Translations under genes and position numbers: made by a program
Shown here: one piece after another, positions 12,776-24,707 of the stretch
Layout of the letters: each line of letters starts with the position of its first letter
Position numbering within the stretch: the first letter of the stretch is position 1
Assembly: GCA_029532415.1 (NCBI GenBank)
Contig: JAQOTA010000050.1
Coordinates: 3,472,001-3,536,000, forward strand
DNA from: Marasmius tenuissimus
Lineage: Eukaryota; Basidiomycota; Agaricomycetes; Agaricales; Marasmiaceae
Direction: 5' to 3'
DNA: 64,000 nt
The notes under the pieces: generated by a model
Told to the model about the DNA's origin: nothing
Databases searched by the model: none
The model's input: only the letters and a program-made list of their open reading frames with translations

Positions 12776-15700
12776 TCAGAACCAAGGAATATACATATCG
12801 CCCATTTTCGTCAGTTGAACTGGGTTCATTGCGCTGGATATGAGGTTCACCACGGTAGTGATCACGGGCGTATTCATCGGCGCGCCTTGAAGGGCCTGCG
12901 ACAGAGTGTCAATACTCACGTTCTCATGATTTCATATAAATTCCCGCTCACCTGTTCCCGTTCAACTTTACAAGCCATGGTTTCAGCACGGCTAACAACT
13001 CCTTCGAGTAGTGTTTCCACGTGTTGACGGAATGCAAGATCAACAGTTATTGGCGCGGGAGGCATAGCGCCAGGATGGGCAGCAGTATTTTGGCGATGTT
13101 GCTGCTGTTGTGTCAGCCATCCAAAGACCTCATCACGAGCAAAAAGGCATAGTTGTTGTTCGAGTGAGAACTATAAAAGGTTGGCTCGTGAGCGGCAATC
13201 TGAGGATATGCTTGGTGTCCATACCTCGGGCTCAGTCAACGAACGGCCAATAGCCATAAGTGACGATGTCAAGATCCCTTCGATGAATATCGGAGTGAGG
13301 AAATGTTGGAGACCCGGTGTGAGGCGGAATGGAACAACGTCGTTAGTTGCGAAGACAGCTTGTTGATTAGAGAGGCCTGTGAACCGTTTAAGTAGGATGC
13401 ATGGAGAAGACAGCGTTGAGGGCTCACCAGGATAGAGATCAGTCATATGTATCAAGCCAGTCGAGCGGGATATCGTAAAGCGGGATGGCTGCCTACTCGC
13501 AATGCAGAACAAGTAGGTCATGAAGCTCACAGCCGCCAGCTGCACGGCAAATTGTTTTCGCATCCTCCACAAGTTGCTTGGACCCGCCATTGTACGGATC
13601 ATGTACTGAAAGGATGGTTAGTCCGCACGTCGACGCACATCCACATGGTACTCACCCGAGTTAGGATATCTTCTGGTACCAGTTTCGCGACAACCTCATC
13701 GTTGATGCCCTTTTTCAAGGTGAGATAATCGACCTTGCTCAGCTGCCGGAAAATTAGAGCCTCATGATAAGAGAGAATTGTTAAACCCTACCGTGCGGCC
13801 ATTCGTTTGGCGGAATTCGCGCAGAACTTTCCTGACTTTCTCTCCCGAAAACAGAATAGGATCCTCTCGTGTGTGCCCCGCTTGTTGACAGTGAAGATCA
13901 AGTATATCCGAGAACGAGATGTACGATGAGTCGGACTGGAAGAGTCGTATGTTTGGACAACAAGAAACCGTCGCAGGAATATGGAAGAATAGGTTTCGCT
14001 TGCGACTCTCCTTCTTTCGAGCAAGGACACTGGAGCAACGGGATTAGTGCGAACGTTGTTTCTCCTGATTCTAAACATACCCATTGAACATGCGGAATAC
14101 TTGAGCAACCCTTTCTTCGCGACGGAAGGTCCGATGGTAGGGGTTCTGTACTGTAAAGGAGGTCTTCGAGTTGTCGCTGCCAATGATCGTGATTCTTCTC
14201 CAGCAATATCCTTGAGCCCTTGTGTACTCAAACTTGGAATCGAGTCGCTGAATCCGAACGAAATTCTGGTTATTGTCCTTGTCCTGCAGACGAAGAATCA
14301 GATAAACTCCGAGGCCCGTGTCAAGCTTGTCATACCTCGGTATATTGCCCGGGTACTTCAATCTCGTCTACCTTGCTGTATTGGAACTCCGTGAGGTAGT
14401 GGCTTAAGACGTCCAGACTAGGTCGAGAAGGCCGAGAGTCCAATAGAGCCTCATACTTATCCCTCCAGCGCTGCAAACGTTGGATGTATTCGTAATGGGA
14501 CATCTTGTTGGCAACGAAATCTTCCTCCCAGTCCTTCTAAACTTGAAGTCAGGCCCCGTTTTAAAAAAGAAAGAGGGAGCATGGAGAATACCTTCGTCTG
14601 GCCTGGAGGCATTCCATGGGCTACACGCTGTAATGTGGTCGCCGTTTGTACAGTCAATTGCCCATCGTCGTCAGGTTGGTTCATTCTCAAGGTATAGTTC
14701 TGCGTGTCGAGAGATATTTAAATCGACTACGACCCAATGTGAACGAACTTACCTGCATAGCGTCCCCAAGAAGCAGCACGATGTGGTGATAGACGTTTTC
14801 CTCTGTTGTTTGCTTGAAACGCGTGATCAATTGGTCGACGATTGTCTCGAGACTGAGTGTAAGGAGCGGGAAAGCTGTCTTCAGAAGCTGTACTATCTCT
14901 TCGACGCACTCCCATGTTGGTCTGTACCCGGTTTGTTCTGTGTTGGTAGTAGGATTGTTGGCGGCGGGACGCTGAGGGTCTACGCCTTCCATGTTGTCCG
15001 CAGGGCGTGGTTGAGCCGTGCCATCGTTGGGAACAGATGTACCATCCTGAGTATTATTAGGGTCGACAGGACGCTGGGTAGGCGCGGGTTGTTGCTGTTG
15101 ATTGGCCCCGGTGGGTAAGGGACGAGGAGGCATTCTTCTCGTGTTGGCTATTTCCTCGCGAGTAGTTCTCAAGTGGAAGAACAGAGCCTGGAGAACAATC
15201 AGTGTTTTACTGGGCGCTCAGGGACACATCAACGTACCTGCGGGTAATGCCTAGCCAAATTAAATAAGAGGTAACGGGCTTGTTTGACCTCCCGATTGGT
15301 GAGTGAGGTACAAAGTTGAGGGATGAGGGTTATCCAAAACCAGAACGCAGCATCTCCTTTGTACGTGTCGAAGGCACGGGAAATCGTTAGAGAGCTATCG
15401 TCCACACTGAGAAGCCATAAGACCCGGGCGAGCAGGGGTCGACTCTTCCCGTTCTTGTACAGACCAGCCGCCTGTAGGTAGCAGCTTACAGCGTTGGCAG
15501 CGTGTGTCAATTCGTTGGGTTGTTCTTTGAACCTACGGTCGTTGTACCGTCCCCATTCTGCCCATGACTTGGCCTGAGTCATATCTGTCTGAACTGCTTG
15601 ACCAAACGCAGTGTTCGCGTCCTCGGAACGACCAAAGCGAGCATGAAACATGCCCTTCAGTGTGAAAAACTCTGCTTTCTGCGCGCTCGAGAAGTAGACG

Positions 15701-18700
15701 AGGTTGGTGTTATTGATGACTTCGAGACCCTGTTGCAGATCGTTGGGTTTCTGGTAGTAGCAACGCGCTTGCTCCCTCAGCTTAAGGAATGCTTCGGAAA
15801 TTTCGATGTTCGGCAACGTGTATATTTTGGCCAGGGAAGTGAAGCAGACTTCCAGGAGATCGTGCTTTCTCGCGACATGCGCAAAACGATTGATGATCCA
15901 TGCTGTTTCGTGGTACCCTCGATAGCCGGAGGTGTTTGCGTTGTTAGCGTTCCCAGCCCCTTGGTTTGCACCGCTGATAAGTGGAATGTAGGCGTTATTG
16001 ATGGCATGGAAAACGTTCTGCCGCCACGCGACCAGATCGCTCCAGATGCTTATGTCATCATGGGGGTTGGGTAGACGCTCGCGCCACGCCTGGAGAACCA
16101 TCTTGAGTTCCGCAGATTTCTTCTCGAGGTTCTGAGCGGTAGTAGCAGAGAGTGAGGCGAATATTTGAACGGCTTCCTGCAGCTCGACGAACTGCTGGAA
16201 GTGCTGGAGCAAGGGAACATGCGCGGTAGACAGGCTCGGAGGCAACGCCACCCATTTGCGAAGAGCCATCTGCATCGCATCTTCAAGAATTCGTGTGAAC
16301 TCAACGTTCTTTTCAGGACCGCTCGGATTCTTGAGCAAAGCCAAAAACGCTTCGAATACTCGACGACGAGGAGTGGCTACCTCAGGGAGCTGAGCCACCA
16401 GGCCCTCCAGTGCTTCCCGATTCTCTGCCCAATCCTTGGTCCTCCAAGCACTCTCGAGCATGAGGTCGTAATTGCCCTCGCTGCTACCCAAGTCATACAG
16501 AATATCCCATTGCTGCAGCTTCTCCGAGGCCAAGATCCAATGGTCCTCCCATAGACAGTACTCGGACTCAGAGAACGGAATGGCTCCCGAGCGCGCCTTG
16601 TTCTGAGCGTTTTCATATGCGACCACAGCTTGCTCCCACATCCCGTTCTGCTCGAACGCAATAGCGACTTCGGTATCACGGTGCAATGAACGACGTCTGC
16701 ACAGACCGTAAAATAGGTCATCTTCAGCTAGTTCAGAATAGACGTCTGCCAGTGAATCGAAGACGTAGTCTCGACTGCTTGGTTCGTCGTCCCTCAGGTT
16801 ATCCAAAGACGAGTTGAGAAGTTCAAGGGAGACATGCCAAGCCCCGTATGTTTTGGCAAGGTATTTCACGAGATGCGGGGGTAAAAGAACGGGGGGTGTG
16901 CAATCCAGTATTCCGGTGAGGAGGGTCTGGATAACGTTAGGGCGCATTTCCGCCTGTTTGATGTGGTACTCCTTGCTCAAGAGGTTGATCATGTGAAGGG
17001 TAATTTCTCCCTGCTCTCTTCTCGATAGACAGGACCACGCGGCGGAGAATGTCGTGACCCAAAGATCATGGGCGGTGCGAGGGTCGAGGAAGACGAGATG
17101 CTGCATGGGTTTGGTGAGATTCTGGGACCTTGGACGGGGAAGTTGGGAGGGGGTCGGTACGAACGTAGCCCGTCGGTCTGGTGCATCGACGTCGGCCGCA
17201 CCAAGGAGCAAATGGAGAGCCAGGTATATCCAGTTGTGATCAGCGAGGGGTTCCCAGCTTTGAACGCCGCATATGTAGGTCAACCGACTGAACAACGATC
17301 GCGGAACACTGACATCGAGGAGATCCATGAAACGCTCGCGAAGTGCTGAATCCTTAGCCCGGCAACCGACGAAAAAGAGGGGCTCAAGGCGAGAAGTAAG
17401 GTCACTCCTGCGCAAAGTGGGTTCCGTATAAATTTCGTATACCAACTCGAGGAATGAGTGGAACAGGTTGTCGGCCTTTGTTTCGAACGAAACCATTTTT
17501 AGAAGAATTTGTGCCTTCTCCTTCATAGTGGGGTAGGTGTCCTGCTTCACAAGCGTCCATGATCTGACGAGATTGAGAATGTACTGGCACAAGGGCAGAT
17601 TTTTGGATTTCTCGACCATGACGACGAGATTGCTGAGCATCCACTTCCTCTGTTCTCCAAGTGATCCCATCGATAGTTGGCAAATGTCGAAGATGGAGAT
17701 TAAGTAACGCGAGCCGGTGTCCAAATGTTGCGCCAAGGGAGCGTTGATATGCTCCTTAAGTACCTTGCCTAACAACTTCATCAGAAGCTGGCTGAAGGCC
17801 TCGATCCGTTCGGGAACGACCTCTACGACTGATTTGAGCATGAGAAGCACACCCCGTACCGAGGTAGTGTTCCGGAGCCCTTCCCCAATGGCGGAGTAGA
17901 TGAAAGCGTGGAAGTCCGAAAGTTCGCTCGATTGTTCCTCTTCCTCCTTGGGAAGAGGGAAGAGGCGAACCAAACGGTCAAATATAGGGTGCAATGCGTC
18001 GTGTAGCTGGGACTCGTCGCAGGTCATCCCTTTGCGAACCAGTTTCTCTAGTGTTGCAGCATTGGCAGTGTACCAAGTATCGTCCTGTTCGGCGGCGATG
18101 ATCTGCAAGGTCTTTGCAGATGCTACAGCATGACTTAACAAAGGCTCCGAGGTCAAGTCGCCCTGAGAACAATACCAGTCAACAATCATGATGTGAAACC
18201 AAACGAACAAGTATCACCTCGAGAGTCTTGGAAAAATAGCGAAGACCAAAAGCAACGTCGGTCCATCCTTTGGGCCCGATCATCTGCTGGAGAACCGGAA
18301 TGGCACGAGACATGATGACATTCCTACCGGGAATCTCGTGGTTGAGAGTAGCCAAGCGGACGAGGTAGCTGACTATGTTTTCTCTGTAGCCTAGGGGTGT
18401 GAGCCACTCCTCATTATCACCGGTGTCCATCTTGTCACGCGCTTCCTCCAACGCCTTCTGTTCCCAGTTGAACACCACCTGCAATAAGTCTATCGACAGC
18501 AATCTAGAGTCCACGTTCGAGGTCAACGTTAAGCCGAGCTTGTGAAGGCAATTGACGATGTATGTGACGAATAACTTCCTGACTGGGTAGAATAAGTCAG
18601 GTAGCTTGACCATGAGATAGAAAAGGGTCAGCTGGGATAGGCCTTCTTCTGTCAAGATCCGGCGAGCCTGCACCGCCCACTGAGGATGTCCTCCCTCTGA

Positions 18701-21700
18701 CTCTGCACGGGAAAGAATTGGAGCTAAAGCAAGTAATGCTTCAGTACGCAGTGTAGAGGGTGGCTGCGGAGTAGTAGCTTCAGGTGGAGCACGGATAAGC
18801 CCTGTCCAGGTACGCGAAACGAATCGCTGTGGAGCAGAAAGTACGGCGAAAAAGCGAGCATTCAACAGGAAGGCGGCCTGCTTAATGATTTGGTCTTCGC
18901 TGTTTGTGAAATGGTGGGCCCACTTCATCAAGTCCTTCGATGATGACTGGACAAGATGCGAATAATGTTGCACAAGAATCGTCGTCAGGTGTAGAGCTTC
19001 AATCGCGAACATATCCTCCGCCTCCTCCGCTGTCTGTTCTGGTATGTGTGCCCATATCAATCGATTCACGCGATTAACGAAAGGGACGTCAATCAGATGC
19101 TTGCTCGACGAGAACCTGTGCGCATGGACAAGAAGAGTCGGCGTCAAGACGTAACGAATGAATGCTGTCTTGAGAGCGCAGGATGCCGTGGGTAATTCAA
19201 ACCATGATAGGAAACGGAGTAAGACATTCCGCTGGAAGAAGACATCGCTGCAGAGGGCAACGTGTTTGTAAAGGAACGTCGTGATATGATTAAGGTCGAC
19301 TTCGAGCGTTCGTGTGTAGACCGCTATCACCTCAAACACAAGATCAATTCGCGGAGAGTCCTGCAAGGCGTATTTGAAGAGGTCTATCAGGATGTCGTGT
19401 CGCTTGATCATCTCGTGTACCGTGGCAGGACTATCATCGACCCGGGGGACAATCGAATGCCAACTCTTCAAGAGAGCTGGAATAACATACTCGTGTTGTC
19501 GGATCCAGTTCGGGACCAGCTTCGCCAGATCAGACAACAAGGAGAGGGAGGCAAGATGCTGGTCTTGTGACTGGAGATTCTGCGTGACGATGATGTGGGT
19601 CCGAGATGCCAGCACTCTAAGCAGATTCGGTGCTAGACCCGCTTGCAAAATGCTGCGGAAAGTCCGCAAATGCCGGGGGAATTTGATGTGCTTTATGAAG
19701 AAATCGACGCCTTCTTCGGGATACCGGTCCAAGTACTTCGCGAGAGGCTCAGAGAACGGGCTCTTCCCGGAAAAATGCATTTGAGCCTCCGTCTGGACGA
19801 TGGCGTTCACTAGGTTCTCCAGGAAGATATTCGCGGAGGACGGCAAGAGATGGAAGATGTTGGCTAGTCGCACGAGTTTCGTGATCCCTTCATTCTCACC
19901 TAAAGGCGAACGGGAGGATGCCTGTAGCATTTGTGGATCAGCAACGATTCTGAAGTGATCCAACAGCTTGTGCCCAATCTCGACCTTGAAATAGTTGGTC
20001 AATAACTCGAGGAGGCGGGCAAGACCCTCAAGGCCCGGTACGGACAATCGTTTCGGATCGGCGAGGTTCATAAGAATGGGCCGAAGACCTGTCTGGAGCA
20101 ATTCCTTTGGGAGTTTACTCTGGTGCAAAAGAACCATCCTCAAACCCTCATGTGCTACATCCTTCACTTCGAGGGAAGGGGAGTACAGAGACTTGAAATA
20201 GACGCCCGTGACCCTGTTCGAAGTATTAGTAAGCGCGTTTTAATGGCCGGGGGGGCTGGGCCTACCGTTGACGAGTTTGGTGTTGCCTCGAGAAGAAGTC
20301 GGTCAAAGGCATGGAGGCCGTCAGAAGCTTGATTGAGACGACTCTCAGCTTAGTCATCTCTATGGTGCCCTGGCGGACGTTGTTGCGACTGAGTAACGAG
20401 TTATCATCTGCATCTGCCAACGCCAGAGTTTCGTGGAGGAGGCGCAGGAGCTCATCGTTCAGGTCCAACAACGGAGGATCGAGGCTGATCAAGAACCTGA
20501 CCGCTTCAATGATGCCAATCTGAATCGGAAAAGGCAAAGCTCGCAGCGGCTTCGCATAGATCTGGACGATTATCCGCTCACGATGTGGAGTGAGCAGCTC
20601 CATGGCCGATAGACCACCATACTCCACCAAAAGTCCGATGCAGGTCTGTACGGCTTGCCTAACGACGGGACTAATGCTCGTGAGCTCTGGGAACAGAATC
20701 CCGGCGAGATTGAGCAACTTGGGGCGAGCGATTGAGGCATCCGTCGACCGAAAATCGAAATCCGCACTCCCGATCTTGATGATGGTGGTGAGGAGACCGA
20801 CGATATTGTCGACTTCCGGCAGATCTGTGGGAAGGTCCTTGAGAACGTGGATCAGGGTTCGAACGAGGTCTCCCCCTCGGTCGCGAACCCATTTCTCGCC
20901 GACATCAGGCGTGGTAGTCATAATCCTGATGCCAACACAACCCGCTGCCTTCCTTGTCCATGCGTGGTCATAGCAAAGAGAAGTGAAGCGATTGGCGATC
21001 TGGTGGAGGATGGGATAGACCTCTGGGGCGATGGTATTGTTCTGTCGTGCCTGTACTACCAGCTCTTGAATGACCGAAGTCATGAGCTCCTGGGCAGCTT
21101 TCGCCTGGTTCGCATTCTCTCGAGCTAGCGCATGGGGTATGGCGTCCAAAAAAGGGGCGAGAAGGGTTCGTTGGGCATTGTCCCGACTTTGGCCCTTCTT
21201 GAGCTCCATGTCGAAGATGACTTGGGAGAGCTTCTTCAGGAATTGCTCCGCCTTCTCCTTCGTGTCGTTGTTATACGTCCCATCGTAGATCGCCTCGAGG
21301 GCCTTGGTGAACATGTCTTCCACATTTCGACCCTTCACGCCCTGAAAACAGCTTAATCGTCAATTATGAAGATAACGGGACAGATTACTCACATCGTGAA
21401 TCATCAAACTCAGGCATTTCTCCAAGTAGTCGTACGCCATGTTGACATCTGCGGCACCCGTGGGGTTGCTCATCATACGACAAGCAAGCGCCCCCACAGG
21501 TTGTAGCGAAAGCTTCTGAACGGTGCCTCCGAACGAGACGACTACCCTCGGGACCTCGGAATGGTGTATGTATTCGAGCGACGGCTCCTTCGTCAACAAG
21601 CGTCGATTCCTTCCGCCAAGTTTGCCCAAGATACGAATGGTGGTATGCGAAAGGACGTGATTAGATGGAAGGGGCTTCAGGTGACTATGCAATGCTTCCA

Positions 21701-24326
21701 TGAGCTCCCTCAACACGATGCTCAAGGTGGGGTCCAGGAAATCGGGGGTGAGATTGTCGATGCAAAGTTCCAGCGTCCGAAGACCCTGTGACACCAACTC
21801 CGGGCTTCCACGCAGTGCCAATGCCAGGGGTTGCATTAGGTATGAGAGATGTGGTAGTAGGTGGGTCAGGCGAAGGGGGACCGTCAAGCACAACTCGACG
21901 ATCATATCTCTCGTTGGCCCCTCGGAAGCCAGGAGATGCCTGTTCAGGCACTCCAGCATGTCTGGAAGTAGAGGGAGAACCTCTTTATAAAGCAGTTCGA
22001 AGCGGCCACCGCCACCTCCAATCGCACGGAACAGGGCCCGCAACAGGTGGAAATAGTGTGTGGGTTTCGTGGCCTTCGTAGCCAAAGGGAAGCAGTCCAT
22101 CAGAAGTTTGGCCAGATGCGAAGCTAAGATAGGTTCGTTGGTAGCGGGGTGAGCGGCTACCGCTCCGAAGGCCATCTTGTACAAACGTATAGTGGCAGCG
22201 GCCTTGAGATCGTCGTACTCTCCCAGCTCCGGCAGCCTGTCGACAAGGAATTTGAGGATGATGGCAAGAAGGGTAGGGGAAGTCGACTCTTTTGTGAAGA
22301 GGAATTGACAGATGTTCATCAAGACAACCTTGCGCTGAGCGCACTCAAAGAAATAGCCCACGTTTTGCGTCCATACTTCCTGAAAGACATGAAGATTGAC
22401 TTCAAGTAGGAACAACCCGAACCAGTCGATCGTGTCGTTGGACTCGTTCATGCGGGTTTCCGGCTCAAGGTAAGTCATACAGCGGATGCATCCTTCGAAA
22501 ACCCGGTGTATCAACGTTCCATCTGCGATTGGTGCATTGCATTTCTTGAGGTGGGCTAGAGTAACACGGAAGCCATGCAAAAGTAGTTTGAAAAGAATGC
22601 GAGATTCTGCTTGGGATATTAGGAGTGAAAGGCGCGACCATCGTATTGGTACTCACCTTGCAATACTTCCTCCGGCTTTTCAAGCGCGTAAGATGCGGCC
22701 CCAAACGGTCGTGATCTCTCGATGAAGATGGCATCCTCGACCGTATCTTCGCCCCCCTTTCTTCGTTCAACTGAAGCGACAAGTTCGTCATGAAGGTGGG
22801 TGAGAGCATTGAGTCTATCAAGGCAGCTTTGGAACATGACTTCGAGGAGGCGCGCAGCATTCTCCGGAGAGTCCTTGGTGACAATGGTTTCTGGGAGCCC
22901 GAAAAGGACCTTGGCGCACAGAATGTGCATATTATTGCCGACCATGGGATTGTGCAAAATCCGTAGGTGCATATGTACCAGTCGCGAGAGTTGGGGGAAC
23001 GAGAGATCGCCTTTCAAGTGATGGAAGAGGTCCGCTACGGCAGAGTAAACACCCGTTCTAAGACCAAGAATAATGTCAGAAAGCGTCTTCGGTAAGAGCT
23101 GCGCGAATACCTCAGCATCTCTTTGTTGCCAATTCCGGTGCCGAGGAGAATTCGTTCGTCGAAAAGCTTGTCAATTTGTGGCACAAGAACGCGACGATGT
23201 GGCGTGCCGGTGAGATGGCGGAACACCACCATTAAGTCCTATAGAAAGTTTGAGCGACCTTATCAATGTAAGAGAAAGTACAGGTGCTTACCTTTCGAAG
23301 AGCTATAGACGTTGAAGGGCAGTCTTGAAGTAGGCGAAGGGCAATTAGTGTCAGACGTTCCCCATATTCTACGGCAGTCTGATCTGTAATTTGCCTCAAT
23401 ATATAGACGAGATACGATAGAAGCTAGAAGAATCATCAGCTTTCTCTCGTTGAAGGACGACAAGGTGAATTTCGTGCCTTTATCTGCGCATTAATGAAAT
23501 CAGAATAAGCACCAGGGTTCTTGATAGTGGACGCCATTCCTGCCCAGATGTTCTCCATTGCCTCGCAATCTTCGCGGGCTTTTTTCTGCGCCGGAGACGC
23601 CAGTTCAATGACCGCGAAAGTAGGATCAATGGTCGCTTTGACTGCAGGCGTCATTTGCCGCATAGCGCGCGTGAACATGACCATTACCAGCCCGAGCTCC
23701 GACATGACTTTGAAGCTATGCAATCCAGGTAACGAAAGGTTGGGATCCATGACCTCTGAGTCCTCGGAGAGTAGACGAGTACAGAGTGCGGAGATATGGC
23801 TCAATGCTTCGAGGAAAAGGGTGGTGCATTCGCCTAACCTCTCCTCAGTAAGGCAACGGTAATTGCGTACGAGGTCGATCAGTGTTTTACAGGCCAAAGA
23901 AGTGTTGTCTTCATTGTCATTGCGGACGAGGTGAAATAGGTGTTTGAAGATATCGTCTAGGTGGGGCCGTGTAGCATCGGAAGTAGGAATACGATGTAGA
24001 ATTTCGACGAGAACGCGACGAAACTGGTATTCTTGACTATCCTTTCGAAAGGAAGGTTCCCCATTTCGTAGCAGATCGAGGAGAGTGGGAATCAGGTATT
24101 GGAGAACCCGAACGGTCTCAAATTCTCGGGTCGTGTCGAGCATGTCTCGAATTTCGGTGGCCACTTCATTCTTGGTTTTCAAGTCTGGGGTAGGTTATGA
24201 GTTTAGTGTGCCAGAATGCAGAATAGGGCACGCACCAATAGATGGGTCTGCAATCTTCGCGCAACGAATCTCCAAGTCTGCAGAAGTGGCCACGTGTGTC
24301 ATTGGGTCGATAGTGTTGGAGGACAT
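12776..24326 (-). CDS. TRA1: Tra1/TRRAP, pseudokinase scaffold of SAGA and NuA4
   Basis: A PIKK-family giant of about 3,500 residues. It starts MSSNTIDPMTHVATSADLEI at 24326 and continues through long exons near 24182-23436, 22580-21360, 21338-20262, 20167-18179 and a 2.9 kb exon within 18210-15229, then short exons to 12776. The N-terminal two thirds are HEAT/TPR-type helical repeats and the 18.2-15.2 kb exon is the FAT domain. A Gln/Pro-rich linker (near 15100) precedes the kinase-like domain. The C-terminus NPVQLTKMGDMYIPWF is the FATC domain. The catalytic loop and DFG positions are replaced: CIASRQPSRFTISRSTG aligns where active PIKKs have GDRHPSN, and no HIDFG follows. This is typical of Tra1, which recruits SAGA and NuA4 to activators and has no kinase activity. 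Confidence 0.96.
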
Positions 24327-24707
24327 CTCGATTCTCGGGGCTCAATGGCACCCGAGGCGCGTTTGGTGAGGATATAAGCGTGTGTAGGGTAGGAAACTAA
24401 TGTCGAGCAGAATGTAAGAGAATTTTGCTGTCGGCGGTGCCGAGGATGAGGATGAGACCGGGGCCTATGGTGGCCACAACGAGGTCCAAACGACGACCTG
24501 GTGGATGGGGAAGAGAAGAGAGAGAGAGAGGCGAAGGGAGAGAAAGGTTTGGTCACGTGCGACCAAACACTCCTTCTTCCTGACTCCCACTCAGTTTGAG
24601 TCGATAATCTGCGTTGCCGAGTCTCATAGTCTACATGGAATGCACTTCACGACTGGAAGAGTTGACTCTCGAGCTCACATCAAGCTCTACGCTGACCTAC
24701 CACAAGA
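24327..24707. promoter_or_regulatory. Divergent promoter of TRA1 and the patatin lipase, with CT-rich tract
   Basis: This 381 bp region separates two divergent starts. From 24507 to about 24547 the plus strand is nearly all purine with an (AG)n core, so the TRA1 sense strand is CT-rich about 180 bp upstream of its ATG. No gene is seen. Confidence 0.5.

Noticed and set aside
13788..14394. Frames on both strands of about 100-150 codons
   Set aside because: They overlap TRA1 C-terminal exons and introns; parts on the minus strand are exons of TRA1, the rest are shadows.
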